The notes beneath the pieces were generated by a model. It was not told the origin of the DNA. It did not search any database and saw only the letters and a list, made by a program, of their open reading frames with translations. 64,000 bases of DNA, taken from NCBI GenBank assembly GCA_002428265.1, contig DIUR01000023.1, positions 186,001 to 250,000 on the forward strand, written 5' to 3'. The translations under genes were made by a program, and so were the position numbers. The stretch comes from Bacteriovoracaceae bacterium UBA6153. Lineage in GTDB: Bacteria > Bdellovibrionota > Bacteriovoracia > Bacteriovoracales > Bacteriovoracaceae. Position 1 is the stretch's first letter. The number at the start of each line of letters is the position of its first letter. Positions 35,172 to 43,494 of the stretch are shown piece by piece.

Positions 35172-36557
35172 TTAAACAGCACTATTTTTCATGGCCTTCT
35201 CTAGTGCTTTGAGAGGGTCTTTGAAGTTTCCAGTGTTATAAACTCGCTTCATGTTGGTGACAATGTCTTTGTGTTGAGTTGGTCCTCTTTGAGTGATGGC
35301 CATTCGTGAAACAAAGTTGGTTGCCAGAATAAAGATACAAGAAATAGTTGTAAGCCCAGAAGAGTTTAGGCCTTTTGGAAAACCGTCTCCTGTTGGATGC
35401 TCATGCTGCTCCATGAGGATAAAGTCGACGTCTGAAAAGCCGTTAAAGTGCGTTGATATGTGAGCTGCTTTCTGAGGATGAGATTTAAATTCGATTTGTT
35501 CTTCTTCAGTAAAAATTTTTAAGTTTGGATCATTGAGAGACCTGACTTTAATCATATCGTCGTGAGGAAGTGTTATGTCTTGCAGTAGTGAAGCGAGGAT
35601 GAGTTTTCCTCTCGTCATATCTGCCGTCCAGCCCATATTGGCCAGGATTTTTTCACAAACATAAGCAGTGGCCACAGACTGCTCTGCAAAAGTCATATGT
35701 CCGGTTTCCATAACGCCGTCGAGAAGCTCGGTGACATTTTCATATGAGCGCACTAGGTTTGAAACTGAGTCGATGAAGAAGTGTGCCAGCTTATTAACTT
35801 CGTCGGACACACTTGCCGCCTGAATAAACTGATGAACAAAAAAAGCAGTTTTTAAATGCAGTAGCTGGTACTTCTTTTTGTCAGATAGTTTTGCTTCATA
35901 AATTTTCAAAAGATTTTTAATCGAAGTGTCTAAAAATTTTAGATGCTCATCTTTTCTTAAATAAAGATATTTAATGTTTTTGCGCGAGTAATTTTGAATA
36001 ACCTGATGAGAGTAAAATTTGTCTTTACTGATGACCTTACCATACTTGGTAGAAGTGAGTTCAATGTAGACATCGTAGGGTAGAGACTCAAAGAGATAAA
36101 AGTTTCTCAGCCTCATCGGGTGAAGGTCATCTCTAGTGAACTCTAGAATGGACTCTTCGAACTCTTCTTTTTTTACCCAATCAATCGATTGAGTGATGGC
36201 CTTTTTAAATTCATCCAAAACCATGGGAAGCTCGACCAATGCATTGGTCTGTTGGTTGTGAATCATGGCCGTTGTGAGTTGGGCCTTTACAGAGTTCGGC
36301 GTGCCGATAAAAACAAAGGGGCGTACCCCTAAGATTTCTGTAATCTGCTGATAGATGTCGACGACGTTTATATTTTTATTATCAATAGAGATAGCAACAA
36401 ATGAAAATGGCCCGTCATTTGTCATGAACTCCATTAAGTTTTCTGGCTCATTACACGCAACGAGTTGGATTTTTGGGAAATGATTCCCCATCAATCTATA
36501 GATAGTTTTATCATCTTCGGGGGTATTGCCAATAAATAGTACTTTCAATAGCGACAA
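35172..36557 (-). CDS. receiver-like plus HD-GYP-like protein (HD altered)
   Basis: This 461-residue protein has the same three-part layout as the gene on the facing strand. The receiver-like domain (1-125) lacks the phospho-acceptor (FVAISIDNKN). The middle domain reads FESLPYDVYIELTSTKYG. In the C-terminal domain the HD pair is changed to QD (SLLQDITLPH), while EQHEHPTGDGFP keeps the GYP-type motif. Loss of the metal-binding His suggests no normal phosphodiesterase activity. The start is a TTG with no clear ribosome site, so the exact start is unsure. Confidence 0.75.
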   Translation of the reverse strand: MSLLKVLFIGNTPEDDKTIYRLMGNHFPKIQLVACNEPENLMEFMTNDGPFSFVAISIDNKNINVVDIYQQITEILGVRPFVFIGTPNSVKAQLTTAMIHNQQTNALVELPMVLDEFKKAITQSIDWVKKEEFEESILEFTRDDLHPMRLRNFYLFESLPYDVYIELTSTKYGKVISKDKFYSHQVIQNYSRKNIKYLYLRKDEHLKFLDTSIKNLLKIYEAKLSDKKKYQLLHLKTAFFVHQFIQAASVSDEVNKLAHFFIDSVSNLVRSYENVTELLDGVMETGHMTFAEQSVATAYVCEKILANMGWTADMTRGKLILASLLQDITLPHDDMIKVRSLNDPNLKIFTEEEQIEFKSHPQKAAHISTHFNGFSDVDFILMEQHEHPTGDGFPKGLNSSGLTTISCIFILATNFVSRMAITQRGPTQHKDIVTNMKRVYNTGNFKDPLKALEKAMKNSAV

Positions 36558-36696
36558 CTCATGTTGGATAAGGGATAATTAGATGCTTTGATATTTTAAC
36601 TTAGAAATCCGGCAATATGTTGAAATTTCCTGAATTGATGCAAAAATCAGCACTTGCTAGGGGCCTGGTACCGCCAGGAAATACAAGGAATCTCCA

Positions 36697-37332
36697 ATGA
36701 AAATGGACATCGCCAGAAACCTTATTAATTTAGGCGCAGTGAAGTTTTCCCCTCAGAATCCTTTTACTTATGCCTCAGGCCTAAAAGGCCCTATATACTG
36801 CGATAACCGCATTATCTTATCCCACGTGGAATTTAGAGACCGAGTTATTGAATCCTTTATTGAGATCATTAAACAAAATCGCTTAGAGTTCGATTTGCTT
36901 GGTGGAATTGCTACTGCAGGGATTCCTCACGCCGCTATCGTGGCCGACAGAATGAAGAGACCTATGGTTTATGTAAGACCAAAAGCAAAAGAGCACGGAA
37001 GAAAAAATCAAATGGAAGGGGATTACAAACCCGGACAAAAAGTGATTCTCTTTGAAGACCTCGTTAATCAAGGTGCAAGTTTAGTCGACGCTATGGCGGG
37101 AGTTACTTCTGCAGAACTAAAGTGCGAGGCTTGTCTTTGTGTGGTGGATTATGAAATGCATGGTGCAAAAGCGAAGTTGAATGATTTATCTATGAAGTTA
37201 TTCTCACTGACAGATTTTACCTCATTAACAAATCAGGCTTTCGAGTTAAACTTAATTGACCGCGAAGGATTAAATCTTTTAAGACAATGGCACGCTGATC
37301 CTAAAGCGTGGTCAGAGCAACTTTTAACCTAA
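36697..37332 (+). CDS. pyrE: orotate phosphoribosyltransferase
   Basis: This converts orotate and PRPP to OMP in pyrimidine synthesis. The 211-residue protein has TYASGLKGPIYCDNR at the N-terminus, the catalytic loop VRPKAKEHGRKNQ and the PRPP-binding VILFEDLVNQGAS. AAGGA lies ahead of the ATG. A short CCTGG/CCAGG hairpin (36664-36678) sits just upstream, but I see no attenuator-type terminator. It is monocistronic. Confidence 0.95.
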   Translation: MKMDIARNLINLGAVKFSPQNPFTYASGLKGPIYCDNRIILSHVEFRDRVIESFIEIIKQNRLEFDLLGGIATAGIPHAAIVADRMKRPMVYVRPKAKEHGRKNQMEGDYKPGQKVILFEDLVNQGASLVDAMAGVTSAELKCEACLCVVDYEMHGAKAKLNDLSMKLFSLTDFTSLTNQAFELNLIDREGLNLLRQWHADPKAWSEQLLT

Positions 37333-37407
37333 AAATCACTGGCGCAGCTTTTTTTATTGCGGTAATTTAATAATGTTTTTTTACGCCCATATCATTGGAG
37401 GATCTAT

Positions 37408-38679
37408 ATGTCTTTAAAGGCAAAAATCGAAATTGACGGTAAAGTTCTTGAGTACCCTGTTATTGAGGGTTCTGAAAAAGAGAAGGCCATCGACATCTCA
37501 AAACTTCGTGCAGACACTGGATGCATTACTATTGACCACGGATTCTTAAACACTGGTTCGTGTGCTTCTGCTGTCACTTTCCTTGATGGAGAGTTAGGAA
37601 TTCTTCGTTATAGAGGATATCCAATTGAGCAGCTTGCTGAAAAATCTTCATTCATTGAAGTTGCTTATCTTCTAAACTGGGGATCTCTTCCAACGGCTGC
37701 AGAATTATCTGCTTTCGAAAAGAAAGTTGCGAGCTATTCAAAACTTCCTGAATACATCACGAGCATGATTCAACTTTTCCCAAAGACTGCTCACCCAATG
37801 GCGATTGCTTCAGCGGTAACAGTAGCTCTATCAGCTCACTATCCTGAACTAAACAATCCAAATCCTACGAAAGAGCAAAAAGATGAAATCTTCGCTCTAT
37901 TAGTTGGTCAATTCAAAATCATCACAGCCGCAATTCAGAGAACGACTACAGGTCAACCTCTTATTGCAAGTAACCCAGCTCTTTCTTATACAGAAGACTT
38001 TATGTCGATGATGGGAATGAAAGCTTCTAAGGATGTAGCGAAAGCTCTAGACGTTCTTTTAATTCTTCACGCTGATCACGAACAAAACTGTTCAACATCA
38101 ACTGTAAGAGTTGTTGGATCATCTAATGCTTCTGTATTTGCTTCAATCTCAGCTGGTATCGACGCTCTTTGGGGACCACTTCACGGTGGAGCTAACCAGG
38201 AAGTTCTTGAGATGCTTGAAGAGATCTCAAACGCTGGTGGCGATTATAAAAAAGCTCTTGAGAGAGCAAAAGATAAAAACGATACATTCAAACTAATGGG
38301 ATTCGGACACAGAGTGTATAAAAACTTTGATCCACGTGCGAAGATCATTAAAGTTGCATGTGACAATGTTCTTGCTCAACTTGGTGTAAAAGATCCATAC
38401 CTGGATATCGCAAAAGGATTAGAGCAGACAGCTCTTGCTGACGAATACTTCGTTACAAGAAAACTATACCCGAACGTAGATTTCTACTCTGGGATTATTT
38501 ACAGAGCCCTTGGGATTCCAACAAACATGTTCACAGTTATGTTCGCTCTTGGAAGAATGCCAGGCTGGCTTGCTCAGTGGAAAGAGATGAGAGAAACAAA
38601 AGAAACAAAAATCTCTCGCCCTCGTCAGGTTTACACTGGTGAAACAAACCGTGAATATACTGACCTTGGAAAAAGATAA
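37408..38679 (+). CDS. gltA: citrate synthase
   Basis: This condenses acetyl-CoA and oxaloacetate, the entry step of the TCA cycle. At 423 residues it is of the Gram-negative hexameric type. Visible are the active-site His regions LHADHEQNCSTST and GPLHGGANQEVLEML, and MGFGHRVYKNFDPRA; the catalytic Asp lies near LYPNVDFYSG. GGAGG precedes the ATG. It works with acnA at 6.2 kb. A UUCG-loop hairpin follows 24 bases after the stop. Confidence 0.97.
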   Translation: MSLKAKIEIDGKVLEYPVIEGSEKEKAIDISKLRADTGCITIDHGFLNTGSCASAVTFLDGELGILRYRGYPIEQLAEKSSFIEVAYLLNWGSLPTAAELSAFEKKVASYSKLPEYITSMIQLFPKTAHPMAIASAVTVALSAHYPELNNPNPTKEQKDEIFALLVGQFKIITAAIQRTTTGQPLIASNPALSYTEDFMSMMGMKASKDVAKALDVLLILHADHEQNCSTSTVRVVGSSNASVFASISAGIDALWGPLHGGANQEVLEMLEEISNAGGDYKKALERAKDKNDTFKLMGFGHRVYKNFDPRAKIIKVACDNVLAQLGVKDPYLDIAKGLEQTALADEYFVTRKLYPNVDFYSGIIYRALGIPTNMFTVMFALGRMPGWLAQWKEMRETKETKISRPRQVYTGETNREYTDLGKR

Positions 38680-39747
38680 TTGGAAAATAATCAATTAAAC
38701 ACAAGGGCCTTCGGGCCCTTTGTTTTATCCCTCGAAGAACTTCGCCCTCATTTATTAATCTCCAACATGACAGAGCCGGAAATTGTAAAGTACATCAAAG
38801 AAATTTCGATGAAGTTTACGAAAAAGCGCGACCAGATTACAGACTATGTCTTGGATCACCGCCAGGTTTCTGCGTATGCAAGCTTTTATCTGCCGACCAA
38901 TATGCCGAAGATGCACTTTCTCCTTTCAAGACTACCGGGGAGTGTTTTAGATGATTTAAAAAATCGTCCCTTCATCGATATGGGAGCGGGCCCTGGAACT
39001 TTTTCATTAGCTTATAAGATGCTGATGAAGATTCCTGGCCACGTTGAGATGACGGCGGTGGATTCTGCACAAATCATGCTTGATCAGGCCACAAAAATCA
39101 TGAATGGATTTTTTCCAGGTGATAAGTTTCAAACGATGAGAAAGTATCAGACGGCCCAGCCCAATGGTATTTTATTTTTTGGCCACTCTATTAATGAAAT
39201 GGGAATTGATAGAGCGCAAGACCAGATCATGACTATTGATCCTGAATATGTCATGTGGATAGAGCCGGGGACTAGCGAGTTTTTTCACGATATCAAAAAG
39301 CTTCGATCTCAATTGCTGGAATCATATGACGTTATTTATCCTTGTCCGGGTAATGCTGGATGCCCAAGTGATTGGTGCCATCAGGTTTTAAGAACCTCGC
39401 ATGACCCTGGTGTTGAAAGACTTTCCCAGATGGTAAGTCTGGATAGAAAAATTCTTCCGATGGTTGCTCACGTTTATAAAAGAAAGAAAAAAACGGCAAC
39501 GGTTGTTAATAACGGGCCTGTGACGATTCGCTTTATGAACGAAACAAAATTTAGTTTTGAATACGAAGTTTGTATGCAGAATGAAAAAAATGAAAATCGC
39601 AATGTCGTCATTGAAATTCAAAAGAAGCAATTATCAAAGTCGGAAGAAAAGGCATTTAAGAATGCCGATGTCGGCGAGAAAATTAGTTTTGAAGTAGAAA
39701 AGATTGTTCAAGAAAAGCTCAGAGTAAAATTAGTGCGCGAGGATTAA
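38680..39747 (+). CDS. Rsm22-like methyltransferase
   Basis: This is an S-adenosylmethionine-dependent methyltransferase resembling the Rsm22 family linked to the small ribosomal subunit. It has the SAM-binding FIDMGAGPGTFSLAY, then AVDSAQIMLDQA. A Cys-rich segment YPCPGNAGCPSDWCHQ matches the Rsm22 CP...CP...WCH pattern (iron-sulfur or zinc binding in relatives). The frame opens with a TTG directly after the gltA stop; this gives 355 residues. A terminator-like hairpin lies within its first codons, so an internal ATG at 38767 (326 residues) is an alternative start. The residues between the two still look protein-like. Confidence 0.8.
   Translation: MENNQLNTRAFGPFVLSLEELRPHLLISNMTEPEIVKYIKEISMKFTKKRDQITDYVLDHRQVSAYASFYLPTNMPKMHFLLSRLPGSVLDDLKNRPFIDMGAGPGTFSLAYKMLMKIPGHVEMTAVDSAQIMLDQATKIMNGFFPGDKFQTMRKYQTAQPNGILFFGHSINEMGIDRAQDQIMTIDPEYVMWIEPGTSEFFHDIKKLRSQLLESYDVIYPCPGNAGCPSDWCHQVLRTSHDPGVERLSQMVSLDRKILPMVAHVYKRKKKTATVVNNGPVTIRFMNETKFSFEYEVCMQNEKNENRNVVIEIQKKQLSKSEEKAFKNADVGEKISFEVEKIVQEKLRVKLVRED
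38701..38727 (+). terminator. probable gltA terminator with UUCG loop
   Basis: AAGGGCC and GGCCCTT pair around a TTCG tetraloop, followed by TGTTTT. It is a very stable hairpin placed just after gltA but inside the 5' part of the next reading frame. Confidence 0.65.
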
Positions 39748-39759
39748 TCGCGCACTAAT
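39729..39759. terminator. 12-bp hairpin between convergent genes
   Basis: ATTAGTGCGCGA and TCGCGCACTAAT are perfect complements around a seven-base loop that contains the methyltransferase stop codon. The minus-strand tail (TTTTACTC) fits termination of the transglutaminase-like gene better than the plus-strand tail. Confidence 0.75.
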
Positions 39760-39767
39760 TTCATATG

Positions 39768-40880
39768 TTAGTATTCAGTCATTTCTTTTTCTTTCTTGTG
39801 ATCAATGGCAAATGTCGCTTCATCCATAAAATAATACTTGTTATCTCTTCTATCTACGTTCCAAGTTGAGTCTACAACTTCCCACTGATCGTTAATAAAA
39901 ACTTCATTCCAAGCATGGTCATACCAGCCAGTATTAATTTTTGCTTTACCATAGATAACTTTTGTTCTGATTCCTGCAGCTCTTGCCATGGCAGCAAAAA
40001 GATTAGCGTAACCAGCACAAACTGCTAGTGGCTTATTAAGAACTGCCAGAGCATTGAATGGATTGTTTACATAAGATCCATCTTTAAAAGCATCCCAGTC
40101 GTATTTAACAGTTTTGATAATATAAGCGTGAATCTTCTTTAATGCTTCTTCTTCGTTAGCTGCATCTTTTGTTAAATTTTTTACCAGTGAAGTAATCTGT
40201 TCGCTGTCTGATTCAACCATTAGTGATGGAAGAAGAAAGCTCATATCTCTATGATCTCTGTTTTCAACACTGATTGTTCTTGAATACAGGTATGAAGCAC
40301 CTTCACCGTATTTCTGAGCTGATCTGTTTAAGAAAATTTTAATATCGTAAAGGCCAGCACCATCTCTAAGATAAAGATTGTGGGCATAGCTACCATCTTT
40401 TGCAGTTAGTACAACTTGTTCTTTGTAATTATCTTTTTCAATATTTAATAAAATGTAAGTTACGTTTGCATCTACTGTATCAGAGATAACCACAAGGCTG
40501 TTATTAACAACTGGAGATCTGTTTGCTGATTGCTCTTGGACTTTTGGACGATAAACTGGTGCTTGTACTGGTCTTTGCGAGACAATTTCAGTTGAGCTAT
40601 CATCTTCAGTAACAGTCGCCTGACGTTGATCGTTTTGTTCTTGTTGTCTTCTTGCTTCCTCAGCACGTTTTGCTTCATCTGCTCTTTTCTTTTCAAATTC
40701 AAGACGAAGTCTATTGGCCTCTTTTGCGGCTTCAATAGCAGCATCTTTAGCGCCATTTAGTATTTTTTTGGCATCCCCTAAGTTGAATCCTCCAAACGAT
40801 TGAGCAGAAACACTGCTAACGTTTAAGAATGAGCCAAGGACTAATGCTAAAACCAGAAGTTTTGTATTTGATGTTTTCAT
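39768..40880 (-). CDS. secreted transglutaminase-like domain protein
   Basis: This 370-residue protein has a signal peptide (MKTSNTKLLVLALVLGSF...VSAQ) and a charged Ala/Glu/Arg/Lys-rich coiled-coil stretch (about 35-85). A Gln/Pro-rich linker and a beta domain follow. The C-terminal transglutaminase-like fold has Cys in LAVCAGYANLF, His in YDHAWNEV and Asp in VVDSTWN. Such bacterial domains usually act as cysteine peptidases or amidases on peptides rather than as cross-linkers. Location is periplasmic or extracellular. It is monocistronic with a terminator hairpin. Confidence 0.85.
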   Translation of the reverse strand: MKTSNTKLLVLALVLGSFLNVSSVSAQSFGGFNLGDAKKILNGAKDAAIEAAKEANRLRLEFEKKRADEAKRAEEARRQQEQNDQRQATVTEDDSSTEIVSQRPVQAPVYRPKVQEQSANRSPVVNNSLVVISDTVDANVTYILLNIEKDNYKEQVVLTAKDGSYAHNLYLRDGAGLYDIKIFLNRSAQKYGEGASYLYSRTISVENRDHRDMSFLLPSLMVESDSEQITSLVKNLTKDAANEEEALKKIHAYIIKTVKYDWDAFKDGSYVNNPFNALAVLNKPLAVCAGYANLFAAMARAAGIRTKVIYGKAKINTGWYDHAWNEVFINDQWEVVDSTWNVDRRDNKYYFMDEATFAIDHKKEKEMTEY

Positions 40881-40956
40881 GTTGCGATTATCTCATGGAG
40901 AGGGCCAGAGATGGGGGAGGCATGGCGATCTTTACATACGTGTCTAAATTTTAGAC

Positions 40957-40984
40957 AAAAAAAAGGCCTTCCGAAGAAGGCCTT
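40957..40984 (-). terminator. rho-independent terminator of rpmE
   Basis: On the minus strand AAGGCCTTC, loop TTCG, GAAGGCCTT is followed by a run of T residues. It lies 8 bases after the rpmE stop. Confidence 0.93.
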
Positions 40985-40991
40985 AATAAAA

Positions 40992-41216
40992 TTACTTTTT
41001 AGTAGATTTATTTGTGTAGTCTGTACCGAATTTCTTTTTGAATTTTTCAATTCTTCCTTCAGTATCAAGAACTTTTGTCTTACCAGTATAGAACGGGTGA
41101 CAAGCAGCACAGATGTCGATTTTTTCTAACTTGATTGTTGAACCTGTGTTGTAAACAGCTCCGCAAACACAGTTGATAGTTTGAGCTTCGTACTTTGGGT
41201 GGATTCCTTCTTTCAT
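40992..41216 (-). CDS. rpmE: 50S ribosomal protein bL31
   Basis: The 74-residue protein shows the bL31 pattern: MKEGIHPKYE start, then CVCGAVYNTGS and ICAACHPFYTGK. The four Cys residues (CxC and CxxC) mark the zinc-binding form of bL31. The Lys-rich C-terminus follows. GAAGG stands ahead of the ATG. It has its own terminator and is monocistronic, as often seen for rpmE. Confidence 0.97.
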   Translation of the reverse strand: MKEGIHPKYEAQTINCVCGAVYNTGSTIKLEKIDICAACHPFYTGKTKVLDTEGRIEKFKKKFGTDYTNKSTKK

Positions 41217-41327
41217 TATGGACCTTCTTTTTTTATAGTGATCTCTGCTTTGTATACAGAACCAGGTTTTTTATAAGCCAGTAATATGGCCAATTTAATA
41301 TATTACGTCAATAAATTTCAAAACTCT

Positions 41328-41618
41328 CTAGTGAGCAGCACAGCTCGAACAGCCATCGCCATGGACCTTGCCGTCAGCGTCTTTTAGTTCCCAGTGTCCA
41401 TATTTTTCGTTTAGAACACAGATCGCCTCTTCAAGGCTAGTGTGTGAGCTTTGGTATAATTCCTGGTAATCCTTGTCGGTCATTGTCACCAGGTATTGAA
41501 ATTCCACGTCCTGAAGACCTTCGGCCGTTTCAATGGGGGCGGCTCCTAATGAGACAAAAGCTCTTAGGGGCTCTGAGTAATAGTGGGTAGATGTCCAGTT
41601 ATCTTGTGTAATATTCAT
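41328..41618 (-). CDS. small protein with C-terminal CxxC, function unknown
   Basis: A 96-residue acidic protein without signal peptide. It ends GDGCSSCAAH, so a CxxC pair with a nearby His sits at the extreme C-terminus and could bind metal. The middle part is mixed helix and strand with several Tyr and Trp. It lies between bL31 and bL33 genes, but on the strand opposite to rpmG. No family recognised. Confidence 0.65.
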   Translation of the reverse strand: MNITQDNWTSTHYYSEPLRAFVSLGAAPIETAEGLQDVEFQYLVTMTDKDYQELYQSSHTSLEEAICVLNEKYGHWELKDADGKVHGDGCSSCAAH

Positions 41619-41716
41619 AGAAATCTCGCTTTTTTAAAAGGTTTAACAATTTTTGGTTGTCATGCCAATGACAAACGTGTAATTTCAGCTCTGTTTAAAT
41701 TTTCGTGGAGGCAGTT

Positions 41717-41896
41717 GTGGCTAAAAAAGGTCCTAGAGTAATCGTAACACTTGAGTGTACAGAAGCAAGAAAAGAAGGGAAATCACCTTCAAGATATACA
41801 ACGACAAAAAACAAGAAGACGACTCCAGATCGTCTAGAGCTTAAGAAATATAACCCATTTCTTAGACGCCATACTTTACACAAAGAAATTAAGTAG
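41717..41896 (+). CDS. rpmG: 50S ribosomal protein bL33
   Basis: The 59-residue protein reads AKKGPRVIVTLECTEARKEG...YTTTKNKKTTPDRLELKKY, the bL33 signature. It lacks the paired CxxC motifs, so it is the zinc-free form. The GTG at 41717 is chosen, since GGAGG ends five bases before it and the family starts with M-AKK; an in-frame GTG at 41705 would add four residues. A strong terminator follows. Confidence 0.96.
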   Translation: MAKKGPRVIVTLECTEARKEGKSPSRYTTTKNKKTTPDRLELKKYNPFLRRHTLHKEIK

Positions 41897-41931
41897 TTTT
41901 GTTTAGTCTTCTTTCGTAAAAAATCAATTCT

Positions 41932-41970
41932 AAGTAGCCAGAAAGACTTATCTTTTTGGCTACTTTTTTA
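41932..41970 (+). terminator. terminator of rpmG
   Basis: AAGTAGCCAGAAAGA pairs with TCTTTTTGGCTACTT (15 positions, one wobble) around CTTA. T residues continue after the stem. Confidence 0.92.
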
Positions 41971-41972
41971 TT

Positions 41973-41999
41973 TTAGTTTCTCTCCATTTTTACCGATAA
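41973..41999 (+). promoter_or_regulatory. possible sigma28-like promoter of the HD-GYP gene
   Basis: ACCGATAA (41992-41999) matches the flagellar sigma -10 consensus at seven of eight positions. The expected -35 position reads TTAG instead of TAAA, so the assignment is tentative. It would give a leader of about 33 bases. Confidence 0.33.
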
Positions 42000-42038
42000 A
42001 ACCTAGTAAGAAGCGCGCTTTTTAGATAGGTCGTAATT

Positions 42039-43487
42039 TTGGCATTAAAACTTTTGATTGTTGATCCAGATGAGGCATGGGCAAACCAGGCCAAAAAGTA
42101 TTTTACTGATCAACAGTATGAAGTGACTGGTGTTGTAAATGGTAAAGAAGCTCAGCTCTCATTATATAATAATTCATTCTTCGCTATCATCATAAACTGG
42201 GCAACGGAAAATCATTCGTGCATGCAGGTTTTAAAATTCATTAAAACAAGTTCTACTAATCAAAGAGTTATCGTTGTGGTTAACGATAAAAAACTTTTTG
42301 AAGAAGCACAGATGACTGAGGATAAACTTCAAAAGCTAGGTGTTGCAGAAGTTGCTTTCAAGCCATTTGAGATGGGACTCTTAAAAGAGTTATTGGAAGG
42401 GCATCAGTCGCTTTCAGATCTTATGACTTCAGTTCCTAAGAGAGAGGGCATTAGTGATGAGACGGAAGTCGCCCTTACTGACGAAAACTTTTCTAAAATT
42501 AAAATCGAAGAGTTCTATTCTTCACAGGCCGTATTGTTTGATATCTATATAAAACTTTCGGACAACAAGTATTTAAAGATTTTGCATACTGGGGATACTT
42601 TCTCAAAAGAGCGTCTTGATAAGTATAAAAATGAAAAAAAAGTAGAGGCCCTTTATTTTCACAATAGCGATAGAAGAAAGTTTATTCAGTACAATAACTT
42701 TCTGACTAAAAAGCTCATAGATAATCAAAATGTTCCGGCCTATAACAAAGTAAATATTTTAAAGAATGTAACTGAAAAGTTTATCGAAGAAGCTTTTACT
42801 GTAGGGGTAAAGCCTCAGGTTATTGATCAGGGCAGAGAAGTGTGTGAGAACGTCTATCAACTGGTAGAAAGTCAGCCTGATCTTTATAGCGTTCTAAGGT
42901 CATACCAAAACTTTGATCCAACGGCCTATTCGCATGCCTTTCTCGTAACACTTTATTCAACCGCTATTATTAAGCAATTTGAGTGGCAGTCAAAAGCAAC
43001 GATTGAAACATGTGCTATGGCCTGTATGTTTCACGATATTGGAAAAACTCTTCTGCCAAAAGAGTTTATCAATCTAAGTCAGAGAGATATGACTCCTGAG
43101 CAGCTAGAGCAGTATAAAAAGCATCCTGAGTTAGGCTTTCAGATTTTAGAGAACAATAGAGGCCTAAATAATAACATCAAACAAATTATTCTTCAGCACC
43201 ATGAAGCTTTTGACGGAACAGGGTTTCCATTTGGTAAAAAGGGAAGCAAGGTTCTGACGTTGGCAAATATCGTATGCCTGGCCGACGACTTCGTTCATAT
43301 TATGATTGATGATAAGCTTCAGCCCACTGAAGCCTTAAGAAAAATTCTGACAGATAAGGTCGGTGTAAAACGTTACAACTCTATTTTGATTGAGAAATTC
43401 ATCAAGGTTTTCGTTGATCCGGATAAAATTCATAAGGAGCAAGCGCTTCCTTCAAATTCACGAATCGTGAACAAAAAAGTTTCTTAG
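42039..43487 (+). CDS. receiver-like plus HD-GYP domain protein (active-site motifs intact)
   Basis: This 482-residue protein is the best preserved of the four HD-GYP relatives. The N-terminal receiver domain (1-125) keeps the KPFE Lys but has Asn in IIINWATE where the phospho-acceptor Asp belongs. The middle domain reads SSQAVLFDIYIKLSDNKY. The HD-GYP domain has H332-D333 in FHDIGKTLLP, KHPELGFQIL and H387-H388 in HHEAFDGTGFP. It is therefore a likely c-di-GMP phosphodiesterase that is not controlled by standard phosphorylation. Start is a TTG; no ATG fits the receiver fold. Confidence 0.85.
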   Translation: MALKLLIVDPDEAWANQAKKYFTDQQYEVTGVVNGKEAQLSLYNNSFFAIIINWATENHSCMQVLKFIKTSSTNQRVIVVVNDKKLFEEAQMTEDKLQKLGVAEVAFKPFEMGLLKELLEGHQSLSDLMTSVPKREGISDETEVALTDENFSKIKIEEFYSSQAVLFDIYIKLSDNKYLKILHTGDTFSKERLDKYKNEKKVEALYFHNSDRRKFIQYNNFLTKKLIDNQNVPAYNKVNILKNVTEKFIEEAFTVGVKPQVIDQGREVCENVYQLVESQPDLYSVLRSYQNFDPTAYSHAFLVTLYSTAIIKQFEWQSKATIETCAMACMFHDIGKTLLPKEFINLSQRDMTPEQLEQYKKHPELGFQILENNRGLNNNIKQIILQHHEAFDGTGFPFGKKGSKVLTLANIVCLADDFVHIMIDDKLQPTEALRKILTDKVGVKRYNSILIEKFIKVFVDPDKIHKEQALPSNSRIVNKKVS

Positions 43488-43494
43488 TTATAAG

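Noticed and set aside
36664..36678. CCTGG/CCAGG hairpin before pyrE as a pyrimidine attenuator
   Set aside because: Only 5 bp, no T run and no leader peptide; evidence is too weak.
40877..41110. 77-residue open frame overlapping rpmE on the same strand
   Set aside because: It is an out-of-frame shadow of the ribosomal protein gene and its terminator, without a ribosome site.
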